From Fusobacterium_C necrophorum (GTDB lineage: Bacteria > Fusobacteriota > Fusobacteriia > Fusobacteriales > Fusobacteriaceae): a DNA stretch of 64,000 bases. The notes beneath the pieces were generated by a model. That model saw nothing but the letters and a program-made list of their open reading frames with translations. It made no database searches and was not told the origin of the DNA. Position 1 is the first letter of the stretch. Each line of letters starts with the position of its first letter. The stretch lies in the NCBI RefSeq assembly GCF_900104395.1, contig NZ_FMXX01000005.1; one strand, written 5' to 3'. The position numbers were made by a program, and so were the translations under genes. This document shows positions 25,501-35,752 of this stretch, in pieces.

Positions 25501-28500
25501 TTAAAAAATCACTCGTAGACCAAGTCCTCCTCGAACATTTTGTCCCTTGGTATCATAACCAATGTTGGCTGTTACTCCGTATGCTTCATTATCTAGTCCA
25601 AGATGCAAATCTGTGCTTAGATTTCCTCTTCGATCTTCTTTTTCTCCTCGGATGTTAAACCAATCTGCATTGGTGTAGGCTACTCTTGCTTTGTTCTTTC
25701 CCTTTGCCACTTCTCCTAATTCATTGCTATAGGAAACTCCAACTCTTGCAGTCAATGCTCCTCGACTAGTCAAATAATGCTTGTATCCTGCTTCCACTCC
25801 GATTTCCGGTTTTACGGAATAGTAATCGTTGGCTTTTACTTCCAGTCTTACTTCTCCGTTCTTTTCCTTAATCTTTTGGAATCTTCCGTATTCCAATTTC
25901 AATTCTCCGTAAGGTTTTACAAAAGTAGATTCACTGGTTCTAAAGGTTTTACTTAGTTCATTATTGAAAGCAACCCCATACGTCCAGTATCTTGATTTTG
26001 CTTGGAAGATGTCATCCACTACCAAATATCTACGATGCATTTTATTTCTTCCTATAAAGATTTCTCCCGAGGTTGTCCAATTCAAACTGTTATTATGGTC
26101 ATAGGCTCGAGATTTGAAGATTCCCAATTTTGCTTGTAGCATTTCTTCTTTCGATTTTCCGATATCTTTGAATTTCAATTCGTTATGAACCAAACCTGTA
26201 TACCAACCTGTTGTATTTCCAAGTTGTACGGTTTCACTTTCGTGTAAGTAAGCAAATCCTTGGGCATGATTCGTATAATCAATAATTCCTGCCGTATCTG
26301 TGTTGTATTCTCCTCGCATTCCAAAGGCTTTTATCTTGTTAGAATCTTTGGACTTCGTATCCCATTCTTTCTTAAGATACTTCAATTCTTGATCCAAGAT
26401 TTTTCCTGTTGCTTGGATTCTTTGTTGTACATTCGCATATTGGTGCCCCATCATTTCGTCGGTTGCTTGGAAGAACAAAATTCTTTCATTGTTTCCAATT
26501 CCGTTTAATTTTTGGAACAATTGATTTTCACGACTTCCTAATGCTTCCACTCCATATCGTTGTTCCAATCCGTCTAAGAAGTTATAAGTATCTTTCTTAT
26601 CTACCGGGGTTGCTTGATTTCCTGCCCAAACGGTATAAGGGGCTTTTACCAGATAAGCACTTCGGATTGTGTAATCCGGTAATTGAGTAATAGATGCCAT
26701 CCAATTCAAAGAACCAGAATAGATAGACCATTTTTCAATTCCTGATTTTCGAATCACTTCATTGTATGGTTCTATCATTTCTTGACTCAGTTGAATGTAT
26801 TTGCTGTTGGTATATTTTGTAGCTTCCGTACCTATTATCAAATCAGCTTCCGTTAATCCAGGAAGTGCTCCAAGGTTTGTAATAGGTTTAGTATAATTAA
26901 TTCCTGAAGTATTGATATACATTCCTATAGAAGACATTGGAATATCATTTGGAACTCTGTTAGGAATTGCTTGCACATCTACTATTGTTGGAGTTTTTAC
27001 TATTCCATTTGTTATAATTGTTGCCTCTGGGGCTCCTGCAGGTGCATGAATTTTAACATCTCCCATTTCTTTACTCATATCTGCAGCTTCAATTTTCTTT
27101 GTAATATTAATACTTCCATAATTTTCGATAATAGCTCCATTGACATAGAATAATCCATATCCTTTGTCTGCATTGACATTGACAGTAGCTCCTGAATGAT
27201 TTATAAATCGGCTCCCTTTCATCACTGCAACTCCTATTTGCCCCTTATTTCCACTTCCAACCGTGTAAATATGTCCATAGTTTTCTCCGGTTGCTCCTTC
27301 TTCAATGAACATTCCTATATTCTTCTTAGGAGCACTCACTTCAATATTTCCGTAGTTTATTGCCTTTGATCCTGTTCCTGTTGCATACATTCCTATGCTA
27401 TCAGGAGTTGTTACTCGAATTGTTCCATGGTTTTCAATATTTCCAAGACCTCTTATAACTTTAATTCCTGAGTGAGGTGGATCTTCTTCAGCATATCCGG
27501 CAGCCATTCCAATTCCGTATCTTTTATTATCAGGATCTGTTATATCTGAAGCAGACACATTGATATCTCCATAGTTTTTTACAACACCAGGAGTTGAAGA
27601 AGCTCCTTTTAGATAACTGTAAATCCCTACATTTCCAATTCCATTTGCAAAATCGATATTTCCATAATTTTTCGTCGGACCGGAAACATAAAGTCCGTAA
27701 TTTTCATCTCCGGCGGAAACTAAATGATTGTAATTTTCAATGTTTCCTGCCTGATCTGCAGAGTATAAGAAGATTGTATCCTTCCCTAATGATACATTTC
27801 CAGTATTTCCCGCATATCCGGTTGTCACCGTATTTCCTTGCCCTGTCATAACATAGCCGAAAGAACCGTCTCCTATTGTCATATCGGATGTTTTACTATT
27901 CAAAGTTTGATGATCTCCTGCAAGATATACCGCTACTCCTTCTTTATTTTTTCCTAAAGAAGCACCAATAGATAATTTCGCTCCATTTTCAATTGTTACT
28001 TCTCCTTCTTTCGAATAAATTCCTATTCCTCCCTCTCCAGCTGAAATTTCTGAAATTGCACCGGAATTGACATTTCCTCCGTATATTCCTATAGATTGTT
28101 TTCCTGCCACTACTTTACCATCGTTCACAATAGTGCTATTGATTCCATTGGCTGAAAAAATTCCCAAACTTGGATTAGCCGGATTAGAAGAATCTCCTAT
28201 GGTGATGCTGCCACTATTTTTCATAATATGACCTGCAATCGTTACATTTTCCGAATGCATTCCTATAGATTGATCTCCGGTTAAAGAAATTGTTCCCGCA
28301 TTTTCAATATTTCCCCCGGCTTTTTGAGACATTCCCACTGCTTTGCTGGAACTGCTTTCTATTGTCGCTCCGGTTTGGTTTTCTAATGTTCCACCTTCCG
28401 TACGCATTGCCAAAGAATTTTCTCCTACTTTGATATTTCCTTTGTTGACTCCGGTATTTTCGACTACATAAATTCCGGAACCGTTCTTTCCAATTTCAAT

Positions 28501-31500
28501 CTTTCCGTTAGGCTCATTCGTAATTGATGTAGAAGATGCTGTTTTTGCTCCATACAAAGCGGAAGATCCATCACCGGTTAAAGAAATTGTACCTGCATTG
28601 GATACAGCCCCTCCATTTGTAGCATATACCCCCACCACTTTTTTATTGGTGGAAGAAATATTGGTTGCTGATTTTAAATTTACTGTAGAATGGTTAGCAT
28701 TCATAAAAATTGTTTCATCATTTGCAACAGCTTTTGTATTTTCATAATTTAATGTACTATTTGTAGCATTGATATAGGTATAAGGATTGGTGGAAGTTAA
28801 AGTTAAGTCATCCTTGAAATTTGTTCCGGATGTTAAATTCACTCCCTCCAACACATAGGTAGCCGAATCTTTGTCGATAATAGCAATGCTTCCTCCTGTT
28901 CCTAAGAACTTGCTATTTAGACCTGCAATTTTAAATCCTGCCGATCCTTTTCCTATGGTATAAGTACCTGCCGTTACGTTGATCTCAGAAGCTGTTGCAT
29001 TGACTCCCACGCTTCCTTCTTTCACAGAAATATCTCCGCTGGAATTTAATCTTCCATTTTTCATTAATATTCCACTGCTTCCAGTTACTTGTGAAAAATC
29101 AATGTTACCGGAATGGTTAATGATGGAAGTTGCTCCGGGATATGCTACAGTATCATTAGGAGCATAAATACCAAATAGCCCAGATTTTCCATTAATTCCT
29201 TTGATATTTCCACTATTAGTAATATTAATATGCTTTTCCCAAGCAGGAAGAGAAGAAGTGATTTTGTTTGTTCCCCAAATTCCTACACCGTTAGTCCCCA
29301 ATTCAATGTCTCCGGAGTTTTCCAATTTCGAATTGGAAGCTCCGAATAAAGCGATACTGTTTTCCCCTGCTCCGTTGATAGCATCCATTTTAATACTTCC
29401 ACTGTTGATTCCTGTTCCAAAGTCAACGACGATTGCAGTTCCTTTTTTCTTGGAGAAATCTATCGTTCCTTTATTTTCCACTTTTACAGTCGTATTATCC
29501 GCTGCTCCATCAAAATTAGCCTGTGCAATCGCGATATTTTGAGAGGAAGCATCCGTTCCTGTCATTTTTTTACCAGATTCCACAGTAACATTAGAATTCA
29601 AAAAATCTACTCTATAATATTTATCAATTGTCGCACCGGTATGATTATCTAAATTAACATCACTATCTATAGATAAAGAAGCTTTTGTTGCTTTATACGC
29701 TTTAAAATTCGGACTACTATTAATTGTGTCAATTTTGACATTACTTCCCAAAAAATTATTGATTTGACTAATATCCACAGTGCTTAATCCTATAGCACTT
29801 GTATTTGGACTTGTATTATCCAATACAAATAGAGTCGAATTTTCATCTAATGTTAATTCTATTTGATTTGATCCACTTCCAGTAAACATGGTATTTAATT
29901 TATCTGCAGTTTGCCCTGAGGTTGTTCCAGGGGTTGTATCTTTAAAGTAGAAAGCGGTCGCTTTATTCGTTAATTTCCCGGTTATAGGTCCCTGTAAAGC
30001 AAACTTTCCTTCTGCATTATTGCTTCCACTTGTATAGTTATAGAATAATAAAGTTCCATCTCCATCTGCTTCTAATTTGGTTGTTCCTCCTAATTTAATG
30101 ATTGCCTTATCTGCAAAAAGACCTAAAGCTTTATTTTCTGCTCTCATGGTTCCGCCGGTAATCTCCGTGTTAGAAGAAGGATTTTTTGCATACAAAGTGA
30201 TCGATTTTTCTCCAGAAGTCAAAAGTTTTCCACTTGTCATTGTAAATTTTCCTATATTATATACCCCTGTTACTTTAGTCCCGGATAAAGAAATCGTTCC
30301 TTGATTTCCTCCAGAAGATGCTGCATCATTTATAACCATCCCAACAACTCCGTTTAAACCGGCGTTTCCTTCAATCTTAGCATTGTTTGTATTTACAATC
30401 TCTGCTCCTAATTGAGAAAACATACCGATTCCCTTGGTTACATTGGAAAGCTTAATATTTTTGTCATTGCTAGCGACTGCCTGATGCGAATTCTCAGATT
30501 TTTGAGCAACCATACCAATATTTTCCGAACCACCAGTAATATTAATACTTCCTTTATTGATTGCTTCCGGAGTCAACGGAGCTGTGTCGTCTGTAGCAAA
30601 ACTTCCCAAATCCACTCTCATTCCTATATTTTTAGTTCCACTAACTGAAATAGTTCCACTGGTATCATTGGTAATATTGTCATCTGATTTTAATATCATA
30701 ACCATACCGGTATTTCCTTGCCCACCGGAGACTTCAATAGTTCCTTCATTTTTAACCTTATCTTTGTAGGCTCGAATAGCAGAGGTATTGGTTAATGAGG
30801 AATCTTCCAAGACAGCAATTCCCGAAGAAAGAGAATTTCCAGATCCATTATTTCCTTTAATATTGATGGTTCCTCCTGCATTAGAAAAAGTCATCTTTTC
30901 TTCTGATACTCTGGAAGATAATTTTAATCCATAACTTTCAATTCCACCCATATTTATTGTTCCATTATTTTGTACTGTAATATGCGTTTTGTCTGAGCCA
31001 GGAGCATATATTTGTATTCCGATGGAACTTTTTCCATTAAAATTAATGTTTCCACCATTATCGTTGATTAGTCTATAATCACTTAAACTTCTAGTATCAT
31101 TATCTTCTGTCGTTAAAATCAAGCCTATTTTATATCCCATATATCCTCCGGGTGTAATTACATATCCCATATTATCTACTACATCCGGAGTTCTCGTAAT
31201 AGGAATACTTCCCCCTCCTAACTTTGTAGAAAGATTTAGTGTTCCACTCGTAGAAGCCTCTATTTCTTCGCCACTTTTCTTTATTTTCCCTTTTTTATAC
31301 CCTCCTATTAAATCATCTGTTTCTTCTACAATATCTGTAATAGTTCCGATATTAGAAACTTCTCTTACTCCTTGAGTGGTTGAAGCATAAATAGTATCTG
31401 TTTGTATTTCGAATCCGACCACTAGAGGTCCTTTCAATTTTACTATTCCTCCATTTTTTACCTTTCCATTAATTAGATTATCTAAAGTAGCCACTCTGGA

Positions 31501-32640
31501 TCCTCCAACGAGAAATGCTTGCCCGTTATAAGGTCTTCCGTCAGCAGCTTCCTTATCTTTTTGAGATTGTGTTAAAGGATTGATGGAATCTATGGTTACA
31601 TCCTGTTGAAAAGTTGCAATTCCTCCTCCTGTTCTTCCTGTGTAATCAAAAAATACTTTTAATAACGTATTCCCAGTTGAATCCCAACTATGTCTTAAGG
31701 ATGGAGAATTAGTATTTGCAACTGTTAAAGTTTGATTTGAACTTGAATTAGTAAAAGAATTAGGAGTTCCGATATTTGGAACGTATGCTCCCCCATTTGT
31801 ACCATTTCCACAACCTGTCATAGAATTACAAAAAGACCCTAATTTTATATTAAAAGTAGGTGGATTGGGTAGACTGACTTGAACAGGATCCGGTGCCACC
31901 GGATTAAATGGAGTGATCGCTACTACCGGCGGTGTTGGTGGAGTCGGTTCTCCGGGAATATTCAATATAGTTGGCGGATTAATCACTATCGTTGGAGAAG
32001 TTATACTGATAGGATTTTTTACCACTTCTTTTGGCTTAACTGAAGCCCCTAATTCTATTGATAAAACCGGTTCTTGTGCTACTGTAGTACTTGCTATCCC
32101 ATAGTCACTTCTTAATCCTTCTCTTGCAGAAGAAGTTGCAGCATACGGGTCTGTTGATTTCGGTATTTCTCCATAGCGTAAACTATCAGGGGAAATATTT
32201 CTTACAAATAAATCATTACTTCTCGTAAAAATTCCTGCATAAGGATATTTTTCCTTCTTATCTCCTCTTCCATTGTAGCTTACTGACCAGTTATTATATA
32301 AATAATTCATTCCGAATTGCCAAGAACTCCACGGAGATTTTACCACTTGATCTCCTTGTTCCATTAATTGAATCAATTCTAATTTTGCACCGCTCAACAA
32401 TTTATTGTTTTCCGCTCGCAACCTCTCGAAGCTTCCTGTCATACTTTCCAAAGATTGTCCTATTTCCGGTCTTGTCATCAAAACTACCTGTTCTGTTACC
32501 ATCTCTTCTGCGAAAGCTTTCATTCCCAACATTAAAAAAACGATAGCCACTCCTGTGGAAAATGGAATCGACTTGTATCGTTTCGCCATCGCACGCAAGT
32601 GTTTTTCCATTTGATATAATGGATTCTTCATCTTTTTCAC
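25501..32640 (-). CDS. large type Va autotransporter (fusobacterial RadD/Fap2-like architecture)
   Basis: A 2379-residue surface protein. An extended, positively charged N-terminus (NPLYQMEKHLRAMAKRYK) precedes the hydrophobic signal core; cleavage is likely after KAFA (residue 44). Residues about 45-185 carry the fusobacterial autotransporter N-terminal region (SPWSSWQFGMNYLYNNW around 102-118). A proline-rich linker occupies 222-261, then a cysteine pair at C271 and C277. From about residue 550 to 1850 runs a glycine/asparagine-rich passenger of repeated strands of the type N-x-G-x-I-x-(V/I), expected to form a beta-helix. The last 280 or so residues form the translocator barrel, ending GLGLRVIF. 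Members of this family mediate adhesion or coaggregation; the ligand here is not predictable. Own promoter and own terminator, so monocistronic. Confidence 0.9.
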   Translation of the reverse strand: MKKMKNPLYQMEKHLRAMAKRYKSIPFSTGVAIVFLMLGMKAFAEEMVTEQVVLMTRPEIGQSLESMTGSFERLRAENNKLLSGAKLELIQLMEQGDQVVKSPWSSWQFGMNYLYNNWSVSYNGRGDKKEKYPYAGIFTRSNDLFVRNISPDSLRYGEIPKSTDPYAATSSAREGLRSDYGIASTTVAQEPVLSIELGASVKPKEVVKNPISITSPTIVINPPTILNIPGEPTPPTPPVVAITPFNPVAPDPVQVSLPNPPTFNIKLGSFCNSMTGCGNGTNGGAYVPNIGTPNSFTNSSSNQTLTVANTNSPSLRHSWDSTGNTLLKVFFDYTGRTGGGIATFQQDVTIDSINPLTQSQKDKEAADGRPYNGQAFLVGGSRVATLDNLINGKVKNGGIVKLKGPLVVGFEIQTDTIYASTTQGVREVSNIGTITDIVEETDDLIGGYKKGKIKKSGEEIEASTSGTLNLSTKLGGGSIPITRTPDVVDNMGYVITPGGYMGYKIGLILTTEDNDTRSLSDYRLINDNGGNINFNGKSSIGIQIYAPGSDKTHITVQNNGTINMGGIESYGLKLSSRVSEEKMTFSNAGGTINIKGNNGSGNSLSSGIAVLEDSSLTNTSAIRAYKDKVKNEGTIEVSGGQGNTGMVMILKSDDNITNDTSGTISVSGTKNIGMRVDLGSFATDDTAPLTPEAINKGSINITGGSENIGMVAQKSENSHQAVASNDKNIKLSNVTKGIGMFSQLGAEIVNTNNAKIEGNAGLNGVVGMVINDAASSGGNQGTISLSGTKVTGVYNIGKFTMTSGKLLTSGEKSITLYAKNPSSNTEITGGTMRAENKALGLFADKAIIKLGGTTKLEADGDGTLLFYNYTSGSNNAEGKFALQGPITGKLTNKATAFYFKDTTPGTTSGQTADKLNTMFTGSGSNQIELTLDENSTLFVLDNTSPNTSAIGLSTVDISQINNFLGSNVKIDTINSSPNFKAYKATKASLSIDSDVNLDNHTGATIDKYYRVDFLNSNVTVESGKKMTGTDASSQNIAIAQANFDGAADNTTVKVENKGTIDFSKKKGTAIVVDFGTGINSGSIKMDAINGAGENSIALFGASNSKLENSGDIELGTNGVGIWGTNKITSSLPAWEKHINITNSGNIKGINGKSGLFGIYAPNDTVAYPGATSIINHSGNIDFSQVTGSSGILMKNGRLNSSGDISVKEGSVGVNATASEINVTAGTYTIGKGSAGFKIAGLNSKFLGTGGSIAIIDKDSATYVLEGVNLTSGTNFKDDLTLTSTNPYTYINATNSTLNYENTKAVANDETIFMNANHSTVNLKSATNISSTNKKVVGVYATNGGAVSNAGTISLTGDGSSALYGAKTASSTSITNEPNGKIEIGKNGSGIYVVENTGVNKGNIKVGENSLAMRTEGGTLENQTGATIESSSSKAVGMSQKAGGNIENAGTISLTGDQSIGMHSENVTIAGHIMKNSGSITIGDSSNPANPSLGIFSANGINSTIVNDGKVVAGKQSIGIYGGNVNSGAISEISAGEGGIGIYSKEGEVTIENGAKLSIGASLGKNKEGVAVYLAGDHQTLNSKTSDMTIGDGSFGYVMTGQGNTVTTGYAGNTGNVSLGKDTIFLYSADQAGNIENYNHLVSAGDENYGLYVSGPTKNYGNIDFANGIGNVGIYSYLKGASSTPGVVKNYGDINVSASDITDPDNKRYGIGMAAGYAEEDPPHSGIKVIRGLGNIENHGTIRVTTPDSIGMYATGTGSKAINYGNIEVSAPKKNIGMFIEEGATGENYGHIYTVGSGNKGQIGVAVMKGSRFINHSGATVNVNADKGYGLFYVNGAIIENYGSINITKKIEAADMSKEMGDVKIHAPAGAPEATIITNGIVKTPTIVDVQAIPNRVPNDIPMSSIGMYINTSGINYTKPITNLGALPGLTEADLIIGTEATKYTNSKYIQLSQEMIEPYNEVIRKSGIEKWSIYSGSLNWMASITQLPDYTIRSAYLVKAPYTVWAGNQATPVDKKDTYNFLDGLEQRYGVEALGSRENQLFQKLNGIGNNERILFFQATDEMMGHQYANVQQRIQATGKILDQELKYLKKEWDTKSKDSNKIKAFGMRGEYNTDTAGIIDYTNHAQGFAYLHESETVQLGNTTGWYTGLVHNELKFKDIGKSKEEMLQAKLGIFKSRAYDHNNSLNWTTSGEIFIGRNKMHRRYLVVDDIFQAKSRYWTYGVAFNNELSKTFRTSESTFVKPYGELKLEYGRFQKIKEKNGEVRLEVKANDYYSVKPEIGVEAGYKHYLTSRGALTARVGVSYSNELGEVAKGKNKARVAYTNADWFNIRGEKEDRRGNLSTDLHLGLDNEAYGVTANIGYDTKGQNVRGGLGLRVIF
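27090..30990 (-). repeat. beta-helix-type degenerate amino-acid repeats of the autotransporter passenger
   Basis: Dozens of copies of a motif like ENYGSINI, KNYGNIDF, NAGTISLTGD, each followed by a glycine-rich turn and often by IGMY or IGIY. The repeats are degenerate at the DNA level, so recombinational length variation should be limited. Confidence 0.7.
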
Positions 32641-32675
32641 CTTCTATTATCTAAGAATTTATAAATCATATTATT

Positions 32676-32704
32676 ATAATATATATTTCTCCATGAAAAA
32701 TCAA
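32676..32704 (-). promoter_or_regulatory. promoter of the autotransporter gene
   Basis: TTGATT (32699-32704) and TATTAT (32676-32681) on the minus strand with a 17-base spacer; a perfect TATAAT overlaps at 32673-32678. The transcript would begin roughly 30 bases before the ATG at 32640, which has AGAAGG upstream. The alternating A/T tract around it is 20 or so bases long. Confidence 0.55.
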
Positions 32705-32770
32705 GATATTTTAATTTAAAAACAAACATTTTGTATTGAAATAATATTTCCATCGTTTTATGAAATTTTG

Positions 32771-32827
32771 AGAAAAGAAAAAAAACAAAAGCAAAAGCCA
32801 AACTCTTTCAAGTCCAGCTCTTGCTTT
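32771..32827 (-). terminator. strong intrinsic terminator at the end of the 14-gene operon
   Basis: The minus strand folds into an 18-pair stem (32810-32827 with 32788-32805) in which all positions pair if five G-U wobbles are allowed, with a 4-base GAAA loop, followed by eight T. It lies 51 bases after the Na/Pi cotransporter stop. Confidence 0.85.
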
Positions 32828-32877
32828 CTTAATTCTTTTGGAAACTCTTATTTAGTATCCTTCTATTTTTACTGCTA

Positions 32878-34512
32878 TTACAATTTCATATAGTATTCGA
32901 TAATATTATAAATATGGTCTGCAGCTCTTTGGTAATAGTTGATAATATCCGAGAACTCCGTATTCAATCTGGAAGGAATGATATTTTCCGTATTGTCTTT
33001 GAAGTGTTCCTTTCGCTTCATCTTGCAGAAGTTTTTAATTTCATTGTATTCGTCAATTCCATCAGAAAAATACTTCATTTCTTTGCTTTCATAGCCATGA
33101 TGAATATGTTGAAAGAATTTCACAATTTTATCATTTAAATCCTTCAAAATTTCTACTCGAAACCCTTCAATCAGGATGTTATGTTCCTGCAATTTTTCGA
33201 TAGAGTCCCCAATTCTTCCAATATAGTCACTAATGGTTTCATATTCATCGCAAACCAGTAAATTTCTTCTGGTTTTTTCAATATACTCCTGATTTAAAGT
33301 TCGATTCAAAAGAGCATAATTCACGTTATTGATTTCCTTTTCATACAGATCCAATTTGTCTTCCACTTCATTGATTTCTGCCACATTAACAGATATTTTT
33401 TCAGAGTCTTCATACAATTCTTCCAAACGGAAGAAAATATGTTTAATGTATTTTCCCATGGTCAGTACTTCGTTCTTGGTTTGATCAATAATTACGGTAG
33501 GCAACATTTTTCCCATGGCGGAAAGCTTGGTAACCTTCATTTCCCCTTCTTCCATGTTTTCATCATTTGGTACTACTTTTTGTAAGAATGTATCAAACAT
33601 ACCTATAAAGGGAATCAATAAGATAACATTACAAATATTGAAAAAAGTATGAGCGGAAGCAATCGCCGCTCCCATATGATGCATCGGATCCAAAATATTC
33701 TCCAAAGCGAATAAATAGTAAGGGAAAATAGCAGTGACCCATAGCACTCCGATGAGATTGATTAAAGTATGAGCATAGGCTGCCCGTTTTGCATTGGAAG
33801 AAGCTCCAAGGGAAGCCAATAAGGCCGTAATTGTCGTTCCTACATTTTCTCCCAGCACCAAAGCTACCGCCGTCGGATAATCAATCAAACCTTGACTTGC
33901 CAAGGTAATCGTAATCCCCAAAGTAGCAGCGGAAGATTGCACAATTCCGGTAATAGCGGCTCCCACCAAAGCTACTTTTAACACTCCCAAATAGGAATTG
34001 GCTTGAAAGGCTTGAAACATGTTCACAAATTCCGGTAAGTCCCGTAAAGGTCGCAGCCCGTCACTCATAAGCTGTAATCCCAAAAAAATAAATCCGAAGC
34101 CCATCAAAGTTCGTAAACGAATCTTGATCTTATCTTCCTTTTTAAACATTAAGAGAATGGCGGCGACTCCCACAATTGGCAAACCGTATTTTCCAATATT
34201 CATGGCAAGTAACCAACCTGTAATAGTAGTCCCGATATTCGCTCCTAAAATAATTCCTAAGGCTTGTTTTAAGGTCAACAAAGATGCATTGACAAATCCA
34301 ATCGTCATCACGGTACTGACCGAAGAAGATTGTACCAAAGCGGTTATGAGAATCCCTGTAAAAATTCCCAGTACCCGATTGGTCGTTAAAGTTGCCAAAA
34401 TCTTTTTCAAACGTGGTCCTGCAATTTTCTGCATTCCGGAGGACATATTATCCATTCCCAACAAAAAAATTCCCAGTCCTCCTACAACGGTACATAATAC
34501 CTGAAAATACAT
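32878..34512 (-). CDS. Na+/phosphate cotransporter family protein with PhoU-like domain
   Basis: Inner-membrane protein of 544 residues. The first 310 or so residues hold the duplicated NptA/PNaS fold, with the inverted QSS motifs ALVQSSSVSTV and GIVQSSAATLG and the glycine-rich ANIGTTITGWL and ENVGTTITALL. The last 220 residues form a cytoplasmic helical PhoU-like domain. The family imports phosphate with Na+; the substrate of the bacterial long form (YjbB-like) is sometimes in doubt and export has been proposed. It is the last gene of the operon, 20 bases after ilvA. Confidence 0.9.
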   Translation of the reverse strand: MYFQVLCTVVGGLGIFLLGMDNMSSGMQKIAGPRLKKILATLTTNRVLGIFTGILITALVQSSSVSTVMTIGFVNASLLTLKQALGIILGANIGTTITGWLLAMNIGKYGLPIVGVAAILLMFKKEDKIKIRLRTLMGFGFIFLGLQLMSDGLRPLRDLPEFVNMFQAFQANSYLGVLKVALVGAAITGIVQSSAATLGITITLASQGLIDYPTAVALVLGENVGTTITALLASLGASSNAKRAAYAHTLINLIGVLWVTAIFPYYLFALENILDPMHHMGAAIASAHTFFNICNVILLIPFIGMFDTFLQKVVPNDENMEEGEMKVTKLSAMGKMLPTVIIDQTKNEVLTMGKYIKHIFFRLEELYEDSEKISVNVAEINEVEDKLDLYEKEINNVNYALLNRTLNQEYIEKTRRNLLVCDEYETISDYIGRIGDSIEKLQEHNILIEGFRVEILKDLNDKIVKFFQHIHHGYESKEMKYFSDGIDEYNEIKNFCKMKRKEHFKDNTENIIPSRLNTEFSDIINYYQRAADHIYNIIEYYMKL

Positions 34513-34532
34513 ATAACCTCCTGATATTTTTC

Positions 34533-35735
34533 TTATCCTGCGATTCTTGCTCCATTGTTTTCCAAAGCCAGATGAATCTCTTCCTGATGTTCTTTATCTC
34601 TACATTCTACGACCAAGTCCACTTTTACTTCCGTAATTGCTAGAGATGCTCTATATTTTGTCTGACTGATATAGATAATATTGGCATTTTGCTCATGAAG
34701 AACCCTTGTCAACTTCTCCATTTCTCCCGGTTTGTCTGAAATATATACGGTAATTTCATGACGTTGTCCATTCAATACCAAGGCCTTATTTACAATTTTT
34801 TCAATAAAGTTCATATCTACATTTCCACCTGAAATCACAGCACAAACTTTCTTTCCTTTCAAATTGACTTTTCCTGCCAATAAGGCGGCGACCCCGGAAG
34901 CCCCTGCTCCTTCCGCCACTAATTTGCTCTTTTCCAACAAATAGAAAATTCCCTGTACAATTTCATCTTCCGTGACGGTAATCACTTCATCCACATATTT
35001 TTTTACCAATTCCAAGGTTTTACATCCCACTTTTCGCACCGCAATTCCATCTGCAATCGTAGAACATTGCTCAATATCACAACATTCTCCTTTTTCCAAA
35101 GCAAGCGTCATCGAGGCCGCCCCTGCCGCTTCCACTCCGATCACCTTTACTTCCGGTTTTAAAGATTTTATCGCTGTGGCAATTCCTGCCAGGATTCCTC
35201 CACCCCCGATAGGAACCAAAACGGCATCGACATCGGGAAGTTGTTCTAAAATTTCAAGTCCGATCGTTCCCTGTCCTGCTATCACTTCCTCATCATCAAA
35301 AGGGTGTAAGAAAATAGCTCCTGTTTCTTTTTGAATTTCCAAAGCTTTTTGATAGGCATTGTCATAGACCGCTCCATGTAAGACAACTTCCGCTCCATAT
35401 TCCTTTGTCGCTCGTACCTTAGACAAAGGAGCTCCCGCTGGCATTACAATGGTTGCTTTAATCCCCTTTGCCGTTGCTCCTAACGCCACTCCTTGAGCAT
35501 GATTTCCCGCCGAAGATGCAATAACCCCACATTTTTTTTCTTCCTCTGACAAATGTGCGATTTTATTCAAAGCTCCTCGAAGTTTAAAAGATCCTGTTTG
35601 TTGTAAATTTTCCAATTTAAAATAGACATCGTTTCCTGTCTGTACTCCTAATTTTGGACAATTCAATATCGGGGTCTTTCGAACGGAATCTCCAATACAC
35701 TTTTTTGCTTCTTGAATTTTTTCCAGTGTTACCAT
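34533..35735 (-). CDS. ilvA: threonine ammonia-lyase (threonine dehydratase) with C-terminal ACT domain
   Basis: PLP enzyme of 400 residues that converts threonine to 2-oxobutanoate and ammonia. The PLP lysine is K51 in GSFKLRGA; SAGNHAQGVA and the phosphate-binding GGGGILAG loop are present. Residues about 325-400 form one ACT domain (ITVYISDKPGEMEKL), matching the short biosynthetic/catabolic TdcB-like group with one ACT domain rather than E. coli IlvA with two regulatory domains. In an amino-acid fermenter the catabolic role (propionate formation) is likely; no other ilv genes are near. GAGAAAGAG precedes the ATG. Confidence 0.93.
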   Translation of the reverse strand: MVTLEKIQEAKKCIGDSVRKTPILNCPKLGVQTGNDVYFKLENLQQTGSFKLRGALNKIAHLSEEEKKCGVIASSAGNHAQGVALGATAKGIKATIVMPAGAPLSKVRATKEYGAEVVLHGAVYDNAYQKALEIQKETGAIFLHPFDDEEVIAGQGTIGLEILEQLPDVDAVLVPIGGGGILAGIATAIKSLKPEVKVIGVEAAGAASMTLALEKGECCDIEQCSTIADGIAVRKVGCKTLELVKKYVDEVITVTEDEIVQGIFYLLEKSKLVAEGAGASGVAALLAGKVNLKGKKVCAVISGGNVDMNFIEKIVNKALVLNGQRHEITVYISDKPGEMEKLTRVLHEQNANIIYISQTKYRASLAITEVKVDLVVECRDKEHQEEIHLALENNGARIAG

Positions 35736-35752
35736 ACTCTTTCTCTCCTTTT

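Noticed and set aside
29201..29542. Plus-strand frames antisense to the autotransporter (for example 29201-29542 and 30077-30304)
   Set aside because: They are mirror frames of a repetitive glycine/asparagine coding sequence and show proline/isoleucine-rich composition expected of the complement; no start sites.
27090..30990. Autotransporter repeats as a CRISPR array
   Set aside because: The repeats are degenerate, in frame and coding, not evenly spaced direct repeats with unique spacers.
34533..35735. Serine racemase or cystathionine synthase instead of threonine ammonia-lyase
   Set aside because: The single C-terminal ACT domain and the SFKLRGA site match the threonine ammonia-lyase group.
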